Source: a virus. From it: DNA of 34,659 nt. Location of the stretch: IMG/VR virus record IMGVR_UViG_3300035034_001123, positions 1 to 34,659 of that record. The stretch is one strand, 5' to 3'. Position 1 is the first letter of the stretch, and each line of letters begins with the position of its first letter. Under the pieces are notes generated by a model. It worked only from the letters and a program-made list of their open reading frames with translations. It was not told where the DNA came from and did no database searches. Below, piece by piece: positions 20,579-29,216 of this stretch. A program made the translations under genes and the position numbers.

Positions 20579-21130
20579 TTAAGTTTTTAGTTTTTTGATT
20601 TCGTCGCAAATTCCATATTCGATACATTCCTTCGAACTTAAATACGTATCTGTGGATGTTAAAAGTTTTTCTATAACCTGTTTCTTTGTAAGTGACGTAC
20701 ATTTTGTGATGTGATCTAACATTCTCTGCTGTGTCATATCTTGTTCTTTTCTAGTAGCTATGAGTTCGTGGTGTTGTCCACTCACACCCCATGAATACGG
20801 ATGACTCATGATAGACGTATTTGGTGTGAGAATTCTATTTTTTCCGTTTATGAAAATAAGAAATCCACAACTACAAATCTGACCCAACCCAACTGTATTT
20901 ATTGGTATTCTACTAGAACTCATGATATCAATGATAGCGAATCCGTCTGATATTTCTCCGCCTGCGGAATTTACAATCATAGTCAATTGTTTATGTTCCT
21001 TTTTTATATTGGATTCTAAAACCCACCTAATAACAGCGGTTGACGAAGACGCGTCTATATCTCCTGATAGAATAAAGATTCCATCGTCTTGTAATACTTC
21101 ATATGAAGCTTCATTTGTTTCTTCTGACAT
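20579..21130 (-). CDS. second ClpP-like serine protease
   Basis: 183 aa, compact. MIVNSAGGEISDGFAIIDIM, catalytic serine in GQICSCGFLIF, histidine in SIMSHPYSWG, aspartate in STDTYLSSKECIEYGICDEI. All three triad positions fit ClpP. Its length is close to host ClpP subunits (about 195 aa), and it lacks the basic tail of the paralogue at 17558-18325. Could form mixed rings with the paralogue or with host ClpP; unproven. It starts 5 nt after the polymerase C-terminal gene. Confidence 0.88.
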   Translation of the reverse strand: MSEETNEASYEVLQDDGIFILSGDIDASSSTAVIRWVLESNIKKEHKQLTMIVNSAGGEISDGFAIIDIMSSSRIPINTVGLGQICSCGFLIFINGKNRILTPNTSIMSHPYSWGVSGQHHELIATRKEQDMTQQRMLDHITKCTSLTKKQVIEKLLTSTDTYLSSKECIEYGICDEIKKLKT

Positions 21131-21135
21131 AATAT

Positions 21136-22617
21136 TTAAAATGAGAAGAATTCATCGGCTGATTCAGTCTTCTTCAATTTTGGTTTGGGTTCTTTTTTGG
21201 TTTTGTCTAATTTTACTGTCTTAGCACCTTCTTCATCATCGTCACCGAAGAACGTATCGATAATAACAGCTCCTTCACTCGGATAATCCCATTTCAGTGC
21301 ATCATAGAAATCGTCAAGTTTCTTGGCCATTTCCTTTTCGTATAATAAGCGTCCATCTGCATAAGTATCAATGAACTCAGTCAATTCTTTAGGATCGTGA
21401 TAACCACGGAAGGCAATCTCTTCAATACCCAAGAAGTTACGTTTCACATAAACATACTTGATTTTCTCACCATTTGTAATTGGTTCGACATTCTTATCCA
21501 ATCCATGATGTTTTATGAACTTGTTGAATGTAATAGCGGCCTTGACGTGGGCTGGATACCCTTTCGTCTTTCCATCTTCAACAATCTTCGGAAACTCACC
21601 CATAACAGCATCCTTACAATGTTTTTCAAATTTAGCAATATCTTTGATACCTGTGTTTCTAGCAATATCCACCACGTCAAACGATGACAATTTTCGTTTA
21701 AATTCTATAATTTTATCATCTACAATACGTTTTGGTGTTTTTAATAAGAAGTCTGAAATTACACCTGTTTTTTCTTCAGCGTTCAACATAAATTCTTTAA
21801 ATTTAGTCGGAAACGACGAACGAACAACATCCAATCCTTTGATGTGGAATTTATCCACATTCTTACATTTCTCCAAATCATATATTTTGTGGATACAATA
21901 TCGTTTTTTTGCTATCCATATACCGGTGATACCGACAGTTTCACCTGCTGTTTTAATAACATGGTCTTCACAATTAAAACACATTGTCATCAAGTTATCA
22001 TAAAATGAATTGACTACCTCAACTGTTTCGTTTGCTATTTTAATTGTTAATGATTTTGATTTCTCGGCGTCTGTGATGTTTAGTAATTTAATTAACGGTT
22101 CATTTGACATGTAATTTGAGTCGGTATCCACATACGTTACGTAATCATTATGTTTCACCGATTCATCTGCTCCATTATCCAACAAAGTCTGTATGTAATA
22201 TTGATTAATTTTCATCGATGATGATTTAATTATATCTTGACCGGTTAAAGTTACGGATAAAGCATTATCCAAATCATAAAACCGAAAAGATTCTAATCCC
22301 AATACACCATACAAGGAATTTAGTAGGATCTTTTGTACCAATTGTCGTTTGTCATAAAATCTCTCAGATACGGCATCGTTGTTATTAGATGCCTCCTTCA
22401 TTTTCGTTTGAAATTTCTGACGGTCTTCATACCAAACATCTAAAATATCCGCTAACAACCCACGTTTGTTTTTTTCGTATATTACACCTGCCGACGAAAT
22501 TGATAGATTGTTTTTATTCATTAAAGAAATGAATTCTGATTTGGTTAATGATTTAATGTCACCTCCCACGTCGATTGTGATGACTGCGTCCTCTTTTATA
22601 TAATTAAATGTATTCAT
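21136..22617 (-). CDS. family B DNA polymerase, C-terminal part (motifs B and C)
   Basis: 493 aa. Contains polymerase motif B KILLNSLYGVLGL (residues 96-108) and motif C YVDTDSNYM (about 162-170) with both catalytic aspartates, then the thumb domain. The extreme C-terminus SADEFFSF resembles the clamp-binding peptide at the end of T4 gp43. The N-terminal 90 residues cover the segment normally following motif A. It is separated by 27 nt from 22645-23886, which ends after motif A; together they make 906 aa, about the size of T4/RB69 gp43. The two chains must assemble to give one active site. Confidence 0.93.
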   Translation of the reverse strand: MNTFNYIKEDAVITIDVGGDIKSLTKSEFISLMNKNNLSISSAGVIYEKNKRGLLADILDVWYEDRQKFQTKMKEASNNNDAVSERFYDKRQLVQKILLNSLYGVLGLESFRFYDLDNALSVTLTGQDIIKSSSMKINQYYIQTLLDNGADESVKHNDYVTYVDTDSNYMSNEPLIKLLNITDAEKSKSLTIKIANETVEVVNSFYDNLMTMCFNCEDHVIKTAGETVGITGIWIAKKRYCIHKIYDLEKCKNVDKFHIKGLDVVRSSFPTKFKEFMLNAEEKTGVISDFLLKTPKRIVDDKIIEFKRKLSSFDVVDIARNTGIKDIAKFEKHCKDAVMGEFPKIVEDGKTKGYPAHVKAAITFNKFIKHHGLDKNVEPITNGEKIKYVYVKRNFLGIEEIAFRGYHDPKELTEFIDTYADGRLLYEKEMAKKLDDFYDALKWDYPSEGAVIIDTFFGDDDEEGAKTVKLDKTKKEPKPKLKKTESADEFFSF

Positions 22618-22644
22618 TTTTTAAATCTATTTATAACCGACAAT

Positions 22645-23886
22645 TCAATCGAATTTCAATTTAACTTCATCCCAATTCAATACCTTACCCACCTTAGTTT
22701 CGGGTGAAATGTTTAAACTTCTAATGATTGAGGGGTATAGTGAATTTATATCGCAGGAATATATCCAATCGTATAATCCAGGTATAGGCTTCTTAACATA
22801 AGCCCCCTCGAACCCAATTTCTTCATCGTCATCTGTTTTTCTTTTTCGTTTCGGTCTGTTTGGAGCGACCAAATTCTTTCTACGAAGATAAGTTAACAAA
22901 GCACCTTCAAGGAACTTGCTTGAGTATTGAATAAAATCATAAGGAACATGACAAATGTGACAAATTGTAATCGCCAATTCGATGAACTTATTTTTAGAAT
23001 CGATGGCACCAACGATGTCAATGTCAGTCAAGTTATACTGAATGAACTTGTCGATGTCTGTAACAAACAAAGTCTTCAAGTCTGTATCATATTCAAGTTT
23101 ATCCATATTGACTTCAATTTTACCGATAGTTCCCAATCGATAGTTTGGTTGTTCCGTATACGTAAACTGTTTATACAGACTCAGATAATCCAAACTTGAT
23201 ACCCCAGCGATGGTCATTACATAACTTCCATCTTTTCGTTGTGGTGAACAGTAAGCAATTCCAATCGGACTTAAGCGACACGCTTGTTTTCGGCCAAACG
23301 CCTTCTTGATACGATTGAACAGATAAGGATTGTCAAATCCGTCAACGTTCCAACCTGTCAAAATGTTTGGCCGGATTCTTTCGTATTCAACAAAAAATGC
23401 TTCAATTAAATCTTCTTCGTCGTCAAATCGTCTAATGATAACTTCTCCGATATCATCAGATTGTTCCGAATCAGAAACTAAATTCTCTTCGTCAACAACG
23501 AACACATATCGAATACCTGTTTCAGCATCTTTGAATGCTATTGAAATAATAGGTTGCCAAGGGTCATCAGGAGAAGCAAATCCACCTTCTGTCTCAACCT
23601 CAATGTCGTAGTTGAAAACGATGTTTCCTTCACTAATGTCATCTTGGTCTCCATACAAATCAATCAGTGTTCGTGTTTCTGGTAACACATCAGATTCAAA
23701 TAAACCGTCGGCATGATCTTGATAGTCAAATACTTTTTCTAATTCATCTCCGTAAATTGAAGTATGTGAACCACCCGCCCGCTTACAATAAGCATAACGT
23801 TCATATTCAAATTCTACATATCCTTGTTCATCATCCCATAAATGGACAATATTGGATCGTCTATCATAAAAAATATTCCTATACAT
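22645..23886 (-). CDS. family B DNA polymerase, N-terminal part (exonuclease and motif A)
   Basis: 413 aa. 3'-5' exonuclease motifs: ExoI FNYDIEVETEG, ExoII LTGWNVDGFDNPYLF, ExoIII YNLTDIDIV. Near the end is polymerase motif A, DINSLYPSIIRSLNISPETK, with the catalytic Asp at residue 379. The chain stops 35 residues later, so the palm is cut between motifs A and B. The N-terminal domain (FYDRRSNIVHLWDDEQGYVE) is gp43-like. No intein signatures at the break, so joining would be non-covalent. First gene of the replication operon, under the promoter at 23896-23923. Confidence 0.93.
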   Translation of the reverse strand: MYRNIFYDRRSNIVHLWDDEQGYVEFEYERYAYCKRAGGSHTSIYGDELEKVFDYQDHADGLFESDVLPETRTLIDLYGDQDDISEGNIVFNYDIEVETEGGFASPDDPWQPIISIAFKDAETGIRYVFVVDEENLVSDSEQSDDIGEVIIRRFDDEEDLIEAFFVEYERIRPNILTGWNVDGFDNPYLFNRIKKAFGRKQACRLSPIGIAYCSPQRKDGSYVMTIAGVSSLDYLSLYKQFTYTEQPNYRLGTIGKIEVNMDKLEYDTDLKTLFVTDIDKFIQYNLTDIDIVGAIDSKNKFIELAITICHICHVPYDFIQYSSKFLEGALLTYLRRKNLVAPNRPKRKRKTDDDEEIGFEGAYVKKPIPGLYDWIYSCDINSLYPSIIRSLNISPETKVGKVLNWDEVKLKFD

Positions 23887-23895
23887 ATAGTTTTA

Positions 23896-23923
23896 ACTAT
23901 ACGATGTGGAATCCTTATGTCAA
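23896..23923 (-). promoter_or_regulatory. promoter of the DNA polymerase/replication operon
   Basis: TTGACA (23918-23923), 16-bp spacer, TATAGT (23896-23901). The polymerase ATG lies 9 nt after the -10, so the mRNA is essentially leaderless. The -35 overlaps the stop of the upstream gene. Confidence 0.82.
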
Positions 23924-24198
23924 TCCCAAAGAATTTTTATAGATGGGTTTTCGTAGAATTGGATTATTTTAAATTTTGTATCAGTTGATACATTCACACA
24001 GTATTTGCTAAATGTACAATAATCTGGCTGCTCTTCATAATAAGTCTCAACCAGTTTATCCATGTAATATTGTTCACATACTAAAATATCTACCTCTGTT
24101 AAAGACTCATTCGCGATAAATTCAAAGTAGTAATCGAACATATCCGATTTCTCTTTTTGCCATATTTTAAGAACAGTGTTCTCAACCATAATATTCAT
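23920..24198 (-). CDS. hypothetical protein
   Basis: 92 aa: MNIMVENTVLKIWQKEKSDM ... ending NPSIKILWD. Acidic, tyrosine-rich; not recognised. Good Shine-Dalgarno GAAAGG 5-7 nt before the ATG. Its last codons contain the -35 box of the polymerase promoter. Confidence 0.65.
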   Translation of the reverse strand: MNIMVENTVLKIWQKEKSDMFDYYFEFIANESLTEVDILVCEQYYMDKLVETYYEEQPDYCTFSKYCVNVSTDTKFKIIQFYENPSIKILWD

Positions 24199-24290
24199 AG
24201 TAGCCTTTCTTTAAGTTAAACTACATATAAATATCGATGGAATGTGTTAGGCGACTAAAAACTCATTAAACTTATATCGTGTGTTGAATT

Positions 24291-25613
24291 TTATGTTTTT
24301 ATATATCTATCTTTAGTAAATATTATATTGGGTTCTTGACGTAACCGGTTTCTATAACCGGTCCAACCGATTCTGATTCCCCATCCCATATAATCTAATA
24401 TATCTCGTTTCGACACGTTACCTCTATCTAAAATAAACTGTCGTAACTTTTTATAAGAATCTGTCTCTTCCTTGATTTGTGGCAGATCAAATATATCCCA
24501 ATTGTTGAACCACTTTGGAACTTGTTTATCCCATGTCATATCCTTGATTCTATCCGATACATACTCTGAGGCGTCACTTATATCTTGATTGTTGTTATCA
24601 TCCAATATAGCTAACAATTTTGACTTGAAATCGTCGTTCCCGTCATAAAACAAAGGATACTCTTCACCCATTAACTCAGGGTAACATAATTTGTTTGGTA
24701 CAAGATATGGAACGCCCCTGCTCATACCGTCAGTAGTCGAAATACTCCAAGCACTATATTTTTGAAAGAACCCAATTCCAACGACCATTTTTTTAATAAA
24801 GTTTAAGTAATCGGATCGTTGAGGAAATCGAACTCTTTCAATATACGGCCGTTCAGCTTCAATTAAAGTTCCGTAAACTTTGAAGTCTTGACGTTCTTCA
24901 TAAATTTCATCCATCACTTTCAAGAACTTTTTCCAGCCGGTGTATTCTGAAGGTCTATGGTTAAATAAAATGCTATTAGGAATTTTGGGAATCGGTTTTA
25001 GGTCATAGTCATCAACTCCGAGATAGTGGGGTTTAATAATGGTTTGGAGTCTTTTTAATGTATTTTCATTGAATGTATCTTTACATTTTTCCAATACTAG
25101 ATTCCGAAGCCACATTGTATTAACACCACATTCATCCATTTCCAACGTTCCTAACAGATTTTGATTTATAAGTCGTTTGTTGTATGCTGTGTTTTCATTA
25201 ACTTCATACCAATGACAATATCCAATTATCTTCGGAGACAGATGGGTATTGTTGTGTAATATGTTTGAGATTTGAGCGGTGTGTTCTGGAAGGTGAGAAT
25301 ATATAATATCCCAATCTTTATTTTCCCAATCAACTAATTTTAAAAATCGTTTCGTATCAAAGTCGCACCGCATGGTATTTGGGTATGACGGGAAATCATA
25401 AATTACTTGTTCAACATTATCGAACTCATTTAATGCTTTAACATTATATGGAACAGGTATTGTCCAATGTATCTTGTCCGATAGTTGAGGAATTACATTT
25501 CTTATAACAATGGTAAAAGAGTCTGCTTCTAAGTTTTTTTGGAATGTCCAGTTCGGCCATACTAGAATCTTATAATCATATTCAGCATCTGTTGTGTCTG
25601 TAAAAAAATTCAT
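24291..25613 (-). CDS. putative GT-B glycosyltransferase
   Basis: 440 aa. The second half has the layout of a GT-B C-terminal domain: SILFNHRPSEYTGWKKFLKV, KVYGTLIEAERPYIERVR, and VGIGFFQKYSAWSISTTDGM followed by SRGVPYLVPNKLCYPELMGE, where the S-x-x-EAM-like region would bind the sugar nucleotide. The first half has the Rossmann-like start YKILVWPNWTFQKN. Acceptor unknown; phage enzymes of this type modify DNA bases or surface glycans. Its first 16 codons are duplicated beyond the GIY-YIG gene at 26296-26343. Confidence 0.6.
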   Translation of the reverse strand: MNFFTDTTDAEYDYKILVWPNWTFQKNLEADSFTIVIRNVIPQLSDKIHWTIPVPYNVKALNEFDNVEQVIYDFPSYPNTMRCDFDTKRFLKLVDWENKDWDIIYSHLPEHTAQISNILHNNTHLSPKIIGYCHWYEVNENTAYNKRLINQNLLGTLEMDECGVNTMWLRNLVLEKCKDTFNENTLKRLQTIIKPHYLGVDDYDLKPIPKIPNSILFNHRPSEYTGWKKFLKVMDEIYEERQDFKVYGTLIEAERPYIERVRFPQRSDYLNFIKKMVVGIGFFQKYSAWSISTTDGMSRGVPYLVPNKLCYPELMGEEYPLFYDGNDDFKSKLLAILDDNNNQDISDASEYVSDRIKDMTWDKQVPKWFNNWDIFDLPQIKEETDSYKKLRQFILDRGNVSKRDILDYMGWGIRIGWTGYRNRLRQEPNIIFTKDRYIKT

Positions 25614-26293
25614 AATCTTTTAAGTTTGAAATGTTTGTGTTGGCCTGCTCGGAAGAGTATATCTCCGTTAATTTTATCACGTTTCGTGAATTTATTCTGT
25701 GTATTAAAATTCTTTATATACTCGATGACATTCGACTTTCCTTTTATAACTACATCATGATTGACCAACGAATTTGTTACACGGTAACTCTTTTGTAAAG
25801 ACTCCGATAATTTTCGTTTGTGTTTGTCGGTTAATGGGGTTCCTCGATGTAAATCGGCTGCTATACTAATAAGTTTAGACATGTCTCTACCTTTACATTT
25901 GTTACTCATCATATGTTTCCATTTCTCTGTCTTTTTATATTTTCCACTGTTGATTCTGAACTCAATATCTTTCCTCGAATATCTAGTTGAGTTTCCTCCT
26001 GATTTCATATTATATAAATTGTCGCCATCCTTAAAGTATTCAATCATACAGTGTTCGTGAAAATCTAATAAATCATATGAGCTAACATTCTCATACAGAA
26101 CTGAGAATTCAAAACTACCACTGCCATACTTGTCCCAAGCGTTTTGTAAATGTCGGTTTTTATGTTTGTTTGAATTTAACCGATTTATGTGAATCCATCT
26201 TATATAGTTTTCATATAGTTGAATAGTCTGTCCAATATATACTTTTCCATTTACTAAATTTTTTATCTTATATATTGTTCCGTTAATTTCCAT
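25610..26293 (-). CDS. GIY-YIG homing endonuclease
   Basis: 227 aa. GIY-YIG nuclease domain at the N-terminus: GTIYKIKNLVNGKVYIGQT, the conserved RW-I-H-x-R-L region, NAWDKYGSGSFEF with the E-type metal site in HEHCMIEYF. A NUMOD3-like DNA-binding motif follows (HRGTPLTDKHKRKLSESLQK). Stop overlaps the start of the glycosyltransferase gene by 4 nt. It is bounded by a 48-bp direct repeat (25566-25613 and 26296-26343) that encodes the start of the glycosyltransferase, indicating insertion with duplication of the target 5' end. Confidence 0.92.
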   Translation of the reverse strand: MEINGTIYKIKNLVNGKVYIGQTIQLYENYIRWIHINRLNSNKHKNRHLQNAWDKYGSGSFEFSVLYENVSSYDLLDFHEHCMIEYFKDGDNLYNMKSGGNSTRYSRKDIEFRINSGKYKKTEKWKHMMSNKCKGRDMSKLISIAADLHRGTPLTDKHKRKLSESLQKSYRVTNSLVNHDVVIKGKSNVIEYIKNFNTQNKFTKRDKINGDILFRAGQHKHFKLKRL

Positions 26294-26343
26294 ACCATTT
26301 TATAATCATATTCAGCATCTGTTGTGTCTTCAAAAAATTGCAT
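26263..26343 (-). pseudogene. duplicated 5' fragment of the glycosyltransferase gene
   Basis: 26-codon ORF starting MQFFEDTTDAEYDYKM, nearly the same as the glycosyltransferase start MNFFTDTTDAEYDYKI, then running into the GIY-YIG gene in another frame and stopping. A relic of the homing insertion. Confidence 0.75.
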
Positions 26344-26346
26344 AAT

Positions 26347-26556
26347 TTATTTATCGTTTTTAGATTTCTTTTCTTTCTCAATACCGTCTTCAACTCCTGC
26401 TCTATACATAGCATTCATTTCAAATACAAAGCTCTGAACAATATCCGGCGGTATCATACCTTCCGAAATCGCTTCACCTTTGAACACAAGTTGATACTTT
26501 CCGTCTTTCAACCAATGCAACTTTACTGGATCTGGATCTATATTACCTTCCCACAT
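26347..26556 (-). CDS. small hypothetical protein
   Basis: 69 aa, MWEGNIDPDPVKLHWLKDGK ... with a lysine-rich end. Not recognised. Its start overlaps the end of the DUF4338-like gene by 14 nt, consistent with a coupled operon. Confidence 0.6.
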   Translation of the reverse strand: MWEGNIDPDPVKLHWLKDGKYQLVFKGEAISEGMIPPDIVQSFVFEMNAMYRAGVEDGIEKEKKSKNDK

Positions 26557-27724
26557 TACTAAAGTACCTATCCTTTCCTTCTTGATACGATTTGTGAATC
26601 ATTCCGCTGTAATAAGTAACCTCTGGTAACAGATTGCCATTTTCATGCAACTTCAAATATCTGTTGATTGCTTTAGGTTTCCACCAATCAATCATAAGTT
26701 GATCATCAGAATGCTTCTTCTTTTCTATTAGTTCGGATTCTTCGATTTCGTCTCTAAAAAATTCCAAACTATTATCATAAAAGGTGGAGTAATACACACC
26801 ACGTAAATAACCATGAGTGTAATTACTACTCTTTAACTTCAAGTGTCTAAATATCATGTCAATGACTCTCTGTTTTGCACCTGTAACAGGTCCTGAGATG
26901 CCTTCCTTCTGAGTCATCTTTTTAATGTATTCATCAGCATACTCTCTTCTCATATAATCATGAAAATACTGATAATACTTTTCATCAGGTTTCAATGATA
27001 TCTTACCAGCAGATGCCCCACATTTTTTCCAATACGGAACTCCATTATAAAAAGACTTTGTTCCGTATAGACTTGTGGTTGTCATTCCAACAAGAACGTT
27101 GTCATACAATTCTTTCCATTTGTCTCTGACAGCATTTGACACAACCAAACTAGCAACCAATTTACTTCCCAAGAAGTTGTAACCAAATGGTTGAGTTGCC
27201 ATGATACAACTTCCTATAGCGGAGTTAGTTAATAAACCTTTCTCAAGTTTTGTTTCTTTAGTCCACTTGATATAATTATCACGAACAGTAATGCAAATAA
27301 CATCACTCGAAACCGATGTAGCTCCTAAATATTTTCCTGTAACTTTATCTCTTACCAAGAAACGAAGAAACCGACCAGGAGTTTGATCGAATGGCATTGT
27401 GTGACAAAACACACGAATCATTAACCAGTCGTTCATCAGAGCTTGATTCTCCATAGAAACGAAAACAATCTCTGGTTCCAACTGCTCAATTTCTTTTACT
27501 GTCGATTCCTTATTTTGGATATCAACAGGTTTCCAAATCTGAGCTTTAGTAACATCAGATTGGTTAGCGAATTTTACATAGTCTTGTACTTCAGAGTGTT
27601 TTTTATAAAACGTTGCTTCTTCAACTGACAATGATTTTAGATAATTAAGATTCTCTTTAATCCCATTCACCATCTCGTCGTATTCGCTTAGACCATCGGA
27701 CATTTCAAAAAATTCATCAAACAT
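26543..27724 (-). CDS. DUF4338 (DruA)-like phage protein
   Basis: 393 aa from the ATG at 27722-27724; the 36-nt longer frame starts with TTG. The middle reads PGRFLRFLVRDKVTGKYLGA then TSVSSD, RDNYIKW, and after a gap GSKLVASLVVSNAVRDKW and SLYGTKSFYNGVPYWKKCGA. This order (substrate-like strand pair, then a W/N-A-x-F-like helix, then Y-x-A-x-x-W-x-x-x-G) resembles DUF4338 of the Druantia protein DruA. Biochemical function of the family is not settled. A C-terminal helical extension of about 120 residues has no match I know. Confidence 0.5.
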   Translation of the reverse strand: MFDEFFEMSDGLSEYDEMVNGIKENLNYLKSLSVEEATFYKKHSEVQDYVKFANQSDVTKAQIWKPVDIQNKESTVKEIEQLEPEIVFVSMENQALMNDWLMIRVFCHTMPFDQTPGRFLRFLVRDKVTGKYLGATSVSSDVICITVRDNYIKWTKETKLEKGLLTNSAIGSCIMATQPFGYNFLGSKLVASLVVSNAVRDKWKELYDNVLVGMTTTSLYGTKSFYNGVPYWKKCGASAGKISLKPDEKYYQYFHDYMRREYADEYIKKMTQKEGISGPVTGAKQRVIDMIFRHLKLKSSNYTHGYLRGVYYSTFYDNSLEFFRDEIEESELIEKKKHSDDQLMIDWWKPKAINRYLKLHENGNLLPEVTYYSGMIHKSYQEGKDRYFSNVGR

Positions 27725-27766
27725 AACTTGTAGTTTCACACGTAAAAAATGGTTTGTCAATTTATA

Positions 27767-28474
27767 TTAACGTATACCGTAGATCTCATCTCTTTTTTTA
27801 ATTCTAAGTTCTTGTGTTGTTAGTTTCAACTTAGTTTTATCAGTTCTTTTAACTTTGACTAGATTTTCTGTTTTCTTTTTAGCATTCGTTAACTCAAACT
27901 TTTTCATATCTGTGTCACCGTCAACTAATCCGGCGGATGAGTCTACCTTTAAACTGTAAACAACTACATCATCGGGTAGACTTTTTATAAGCATCAACGT
28001 TTGTTTCTTTGTGCTCGACCTTACCAAGAACTTATTATTGTTGTTATCTGATACTTGACCCATTAAAGGATTTCCAAAATCGTAGTCATACAGAAAATAG
28101 TTCTTTCCAGATTGAATGCAATAGAAAATTTTCGTTTCCTCTACTAATAGTTCATATGCCGGTGGTTTAGATAAAGGCGTAAATTTGAATCGATTTTGTT
28201 TATATAAGTCTCCTGTGATTTTTCGTGGTGTTGGACATTCAACCAATCCTTTAGATTGGTTAGATTCAAAATACATGATTTTGATTCTATCGACCTTACG
28301 TTGTTTTCTCATATAATCAACAAGCTTTGTAACTCTGTTGATTGGTCCGTATGCTGTTTGAGAATATATTTTAATGAGATTTCCAAAGCCTGTCTCATAC
28401 ACCATATATGTGCCAAATACATTCAACACAAAAAATGTGGTGTTGCCGGATTGTATGTCTCTTGAGTTGACCAT
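27767..28474 (-). CDS. hypothetical protein
   Basis: 235 aa. Mostly predicted beta structure (NTTFFVLNVFGTYMVYETGF, KIFYCIQSGKNYFLYDYDFG) with a lysine-rich C-terminus (KVKRTDKTKLKLTTQELRIK). Not recognised. TATTTATA lies four bases before the start codon. The terminator at 28487-28515 separates it from the gene upstream. Confidence 0.65.
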   Translation of the reverse strand: MVNSRDIQSGNTTFFVLNVFGTYMVYETGFGNLIKIYSQTAYGPINRVTKLVDYMRKQRKVDRIKIMYFESNQSKGLVECPTPRKITGDLYKQNRFKFTPLSKPPAYELLVEETKIFYCIQSGKNYFLYDYDFGNPLMGQVSDNNNNKFLVRSSTKKQTLMLIKSLPDDVVVYSLKVDSSAGLVDGDTDMKKFELTNAKKKTENLVKVKRTDKTKLKLTTQELRIKKRDEIYGIR

Positions 28475-28486
28475 CTAATATAAATA

Positions 28487-28515
28487 GAAAGACGGTGGAT
28501 TTCTCCACCGCCTTT
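28487..28515 (-). terminator. rho-independent terminator
   Basis: Minus-strand hairpin GGCGGTGGA-GAAA-TCCACCGTC followed by TTTCTATTT, just after gene 28539-28892. Confidence 0.8.
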
Positions 28516-28538
28516 CGAAAGTCAAATAACTGTGTTAT

Positions 28539-28892
28539 CTAAACTGTTTGTTTTGTAGTTGCCGGAACGGTCGGAGTAACCTCAACTCCTTCAGCGGTTG
28601 TTGCCTTAGCAACGTCAACTACCTTGTTTCCGAAAGATTCATCCAACAAGATACCGCTTTCGACGGCGCTTTCCAAGATTTTACTTGTAACGGGTTCTGG
28701 AGAAAATACGATTGTAGGTCTTCCAACCTTCGTGTCGTTTTTCCCGATATACGTAATCAAACCATTTTCAATAGCTTTTGATATACGATACCGTAAGGTA
28801 ATATTCTTGGCATCAGTGTGAGCGTCTTGAATATCTTGAATGGTAAAGTGTGACTTTGGCCACTCAATTGTTAGTTTCTTTTTCTTTGTCAT
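28539..28892 (-). CDS. putative winged-helix DNA-binding protein
   Basis: 117 aa. The first 70 residues (FTIQDIQDAHTDAKNITLRY, RISKAIENGLITYIG, then KVGRPTIVFSP) fit a winged-helix fold: two helices, a recognition helix and a beta wing. The C-terminal third is low-complexity (T/V/A). A transcriptional role is inferred from fold only. Followed directly by a strong terminator, so it ends its transcript. Confidence 0.6.
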   Translation of the reverse strand: MTKKKKLTIEWPKSHFTIQDIQDAHTDAKNITLRYRISKAIENGLITYIGKNDTKVGRPTIVFSPEPVTSKILESAVESGILLDESFGNKVVDVAKATTAEGVEVTPTVPATTKQTV

Positions 28893-28924
28893 AATATGTT
28901 ATTGTTTATTATCTATTGTTTGTT

Positions 28925-29011
28925 TTAAACTTCAAAAACCGGCGTTGTCGTGGCCGTGTTTGTATCCTCATCAATAATTTCACGGATTTTGTGGTATCGA
29001 TGGGTATTCAT
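28925..29011 (-). CDS. possible 28-aa protein
   Basis: MNTHRYHKIREIIDEDTNTA then TTTPVFEV. Short ORF in the gap between 28892 and the VWA gene; a TTGACA lies 33 nt upstream (29044-29049) with AT-rich sequence between. Weak AAAG ribosome site. Tentative. Confidence 0.35.
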   Translation of the reverse strand: MNTHRYHKIREIIDEDTNTATTTPVFEV

Positions 29012-29094
29012 CTTTATATTAATATTGTCTATATTATAGCGATTGTCAATCTGTTTTTATTAAAATAACTTTTTATACACCGTTGGTTGTCTTC

Positions 29095-29190
29095 TTAAAA
29101 CAATGAAGCCACGTAAAGAATGACAGCTGTTGCAAAGTCATTGATTTGTTGAGAATATAGGATATAACTATTTTTGATTTTGTTTTTCAT
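29095..29190 (-). CDS. possible 31-aa hydrophobic protein
   Basis: MKNKIKNSYILYSQQINDFA then TAVILYVASLF. Starts 26 nt after the VWA stop codon; hydrophobic C-terminal half could span a membrane. No Shine-Dalgarno. Tentative. Confidence 0.3.
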   Translation of the reverse strand: MKNKIKNSYILYSQQINDFATAVILYVASLF

Positions 29191-29216
29191 ATTTTTATAA
29201 TATTAAGTTGAGTGTA

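Noticed and set aside
20574-20702. N-terminal extension of the exported protein gene to 20702
   Set aside because: It overlaps the ClpP-like gene and would place the signal peptide internally.
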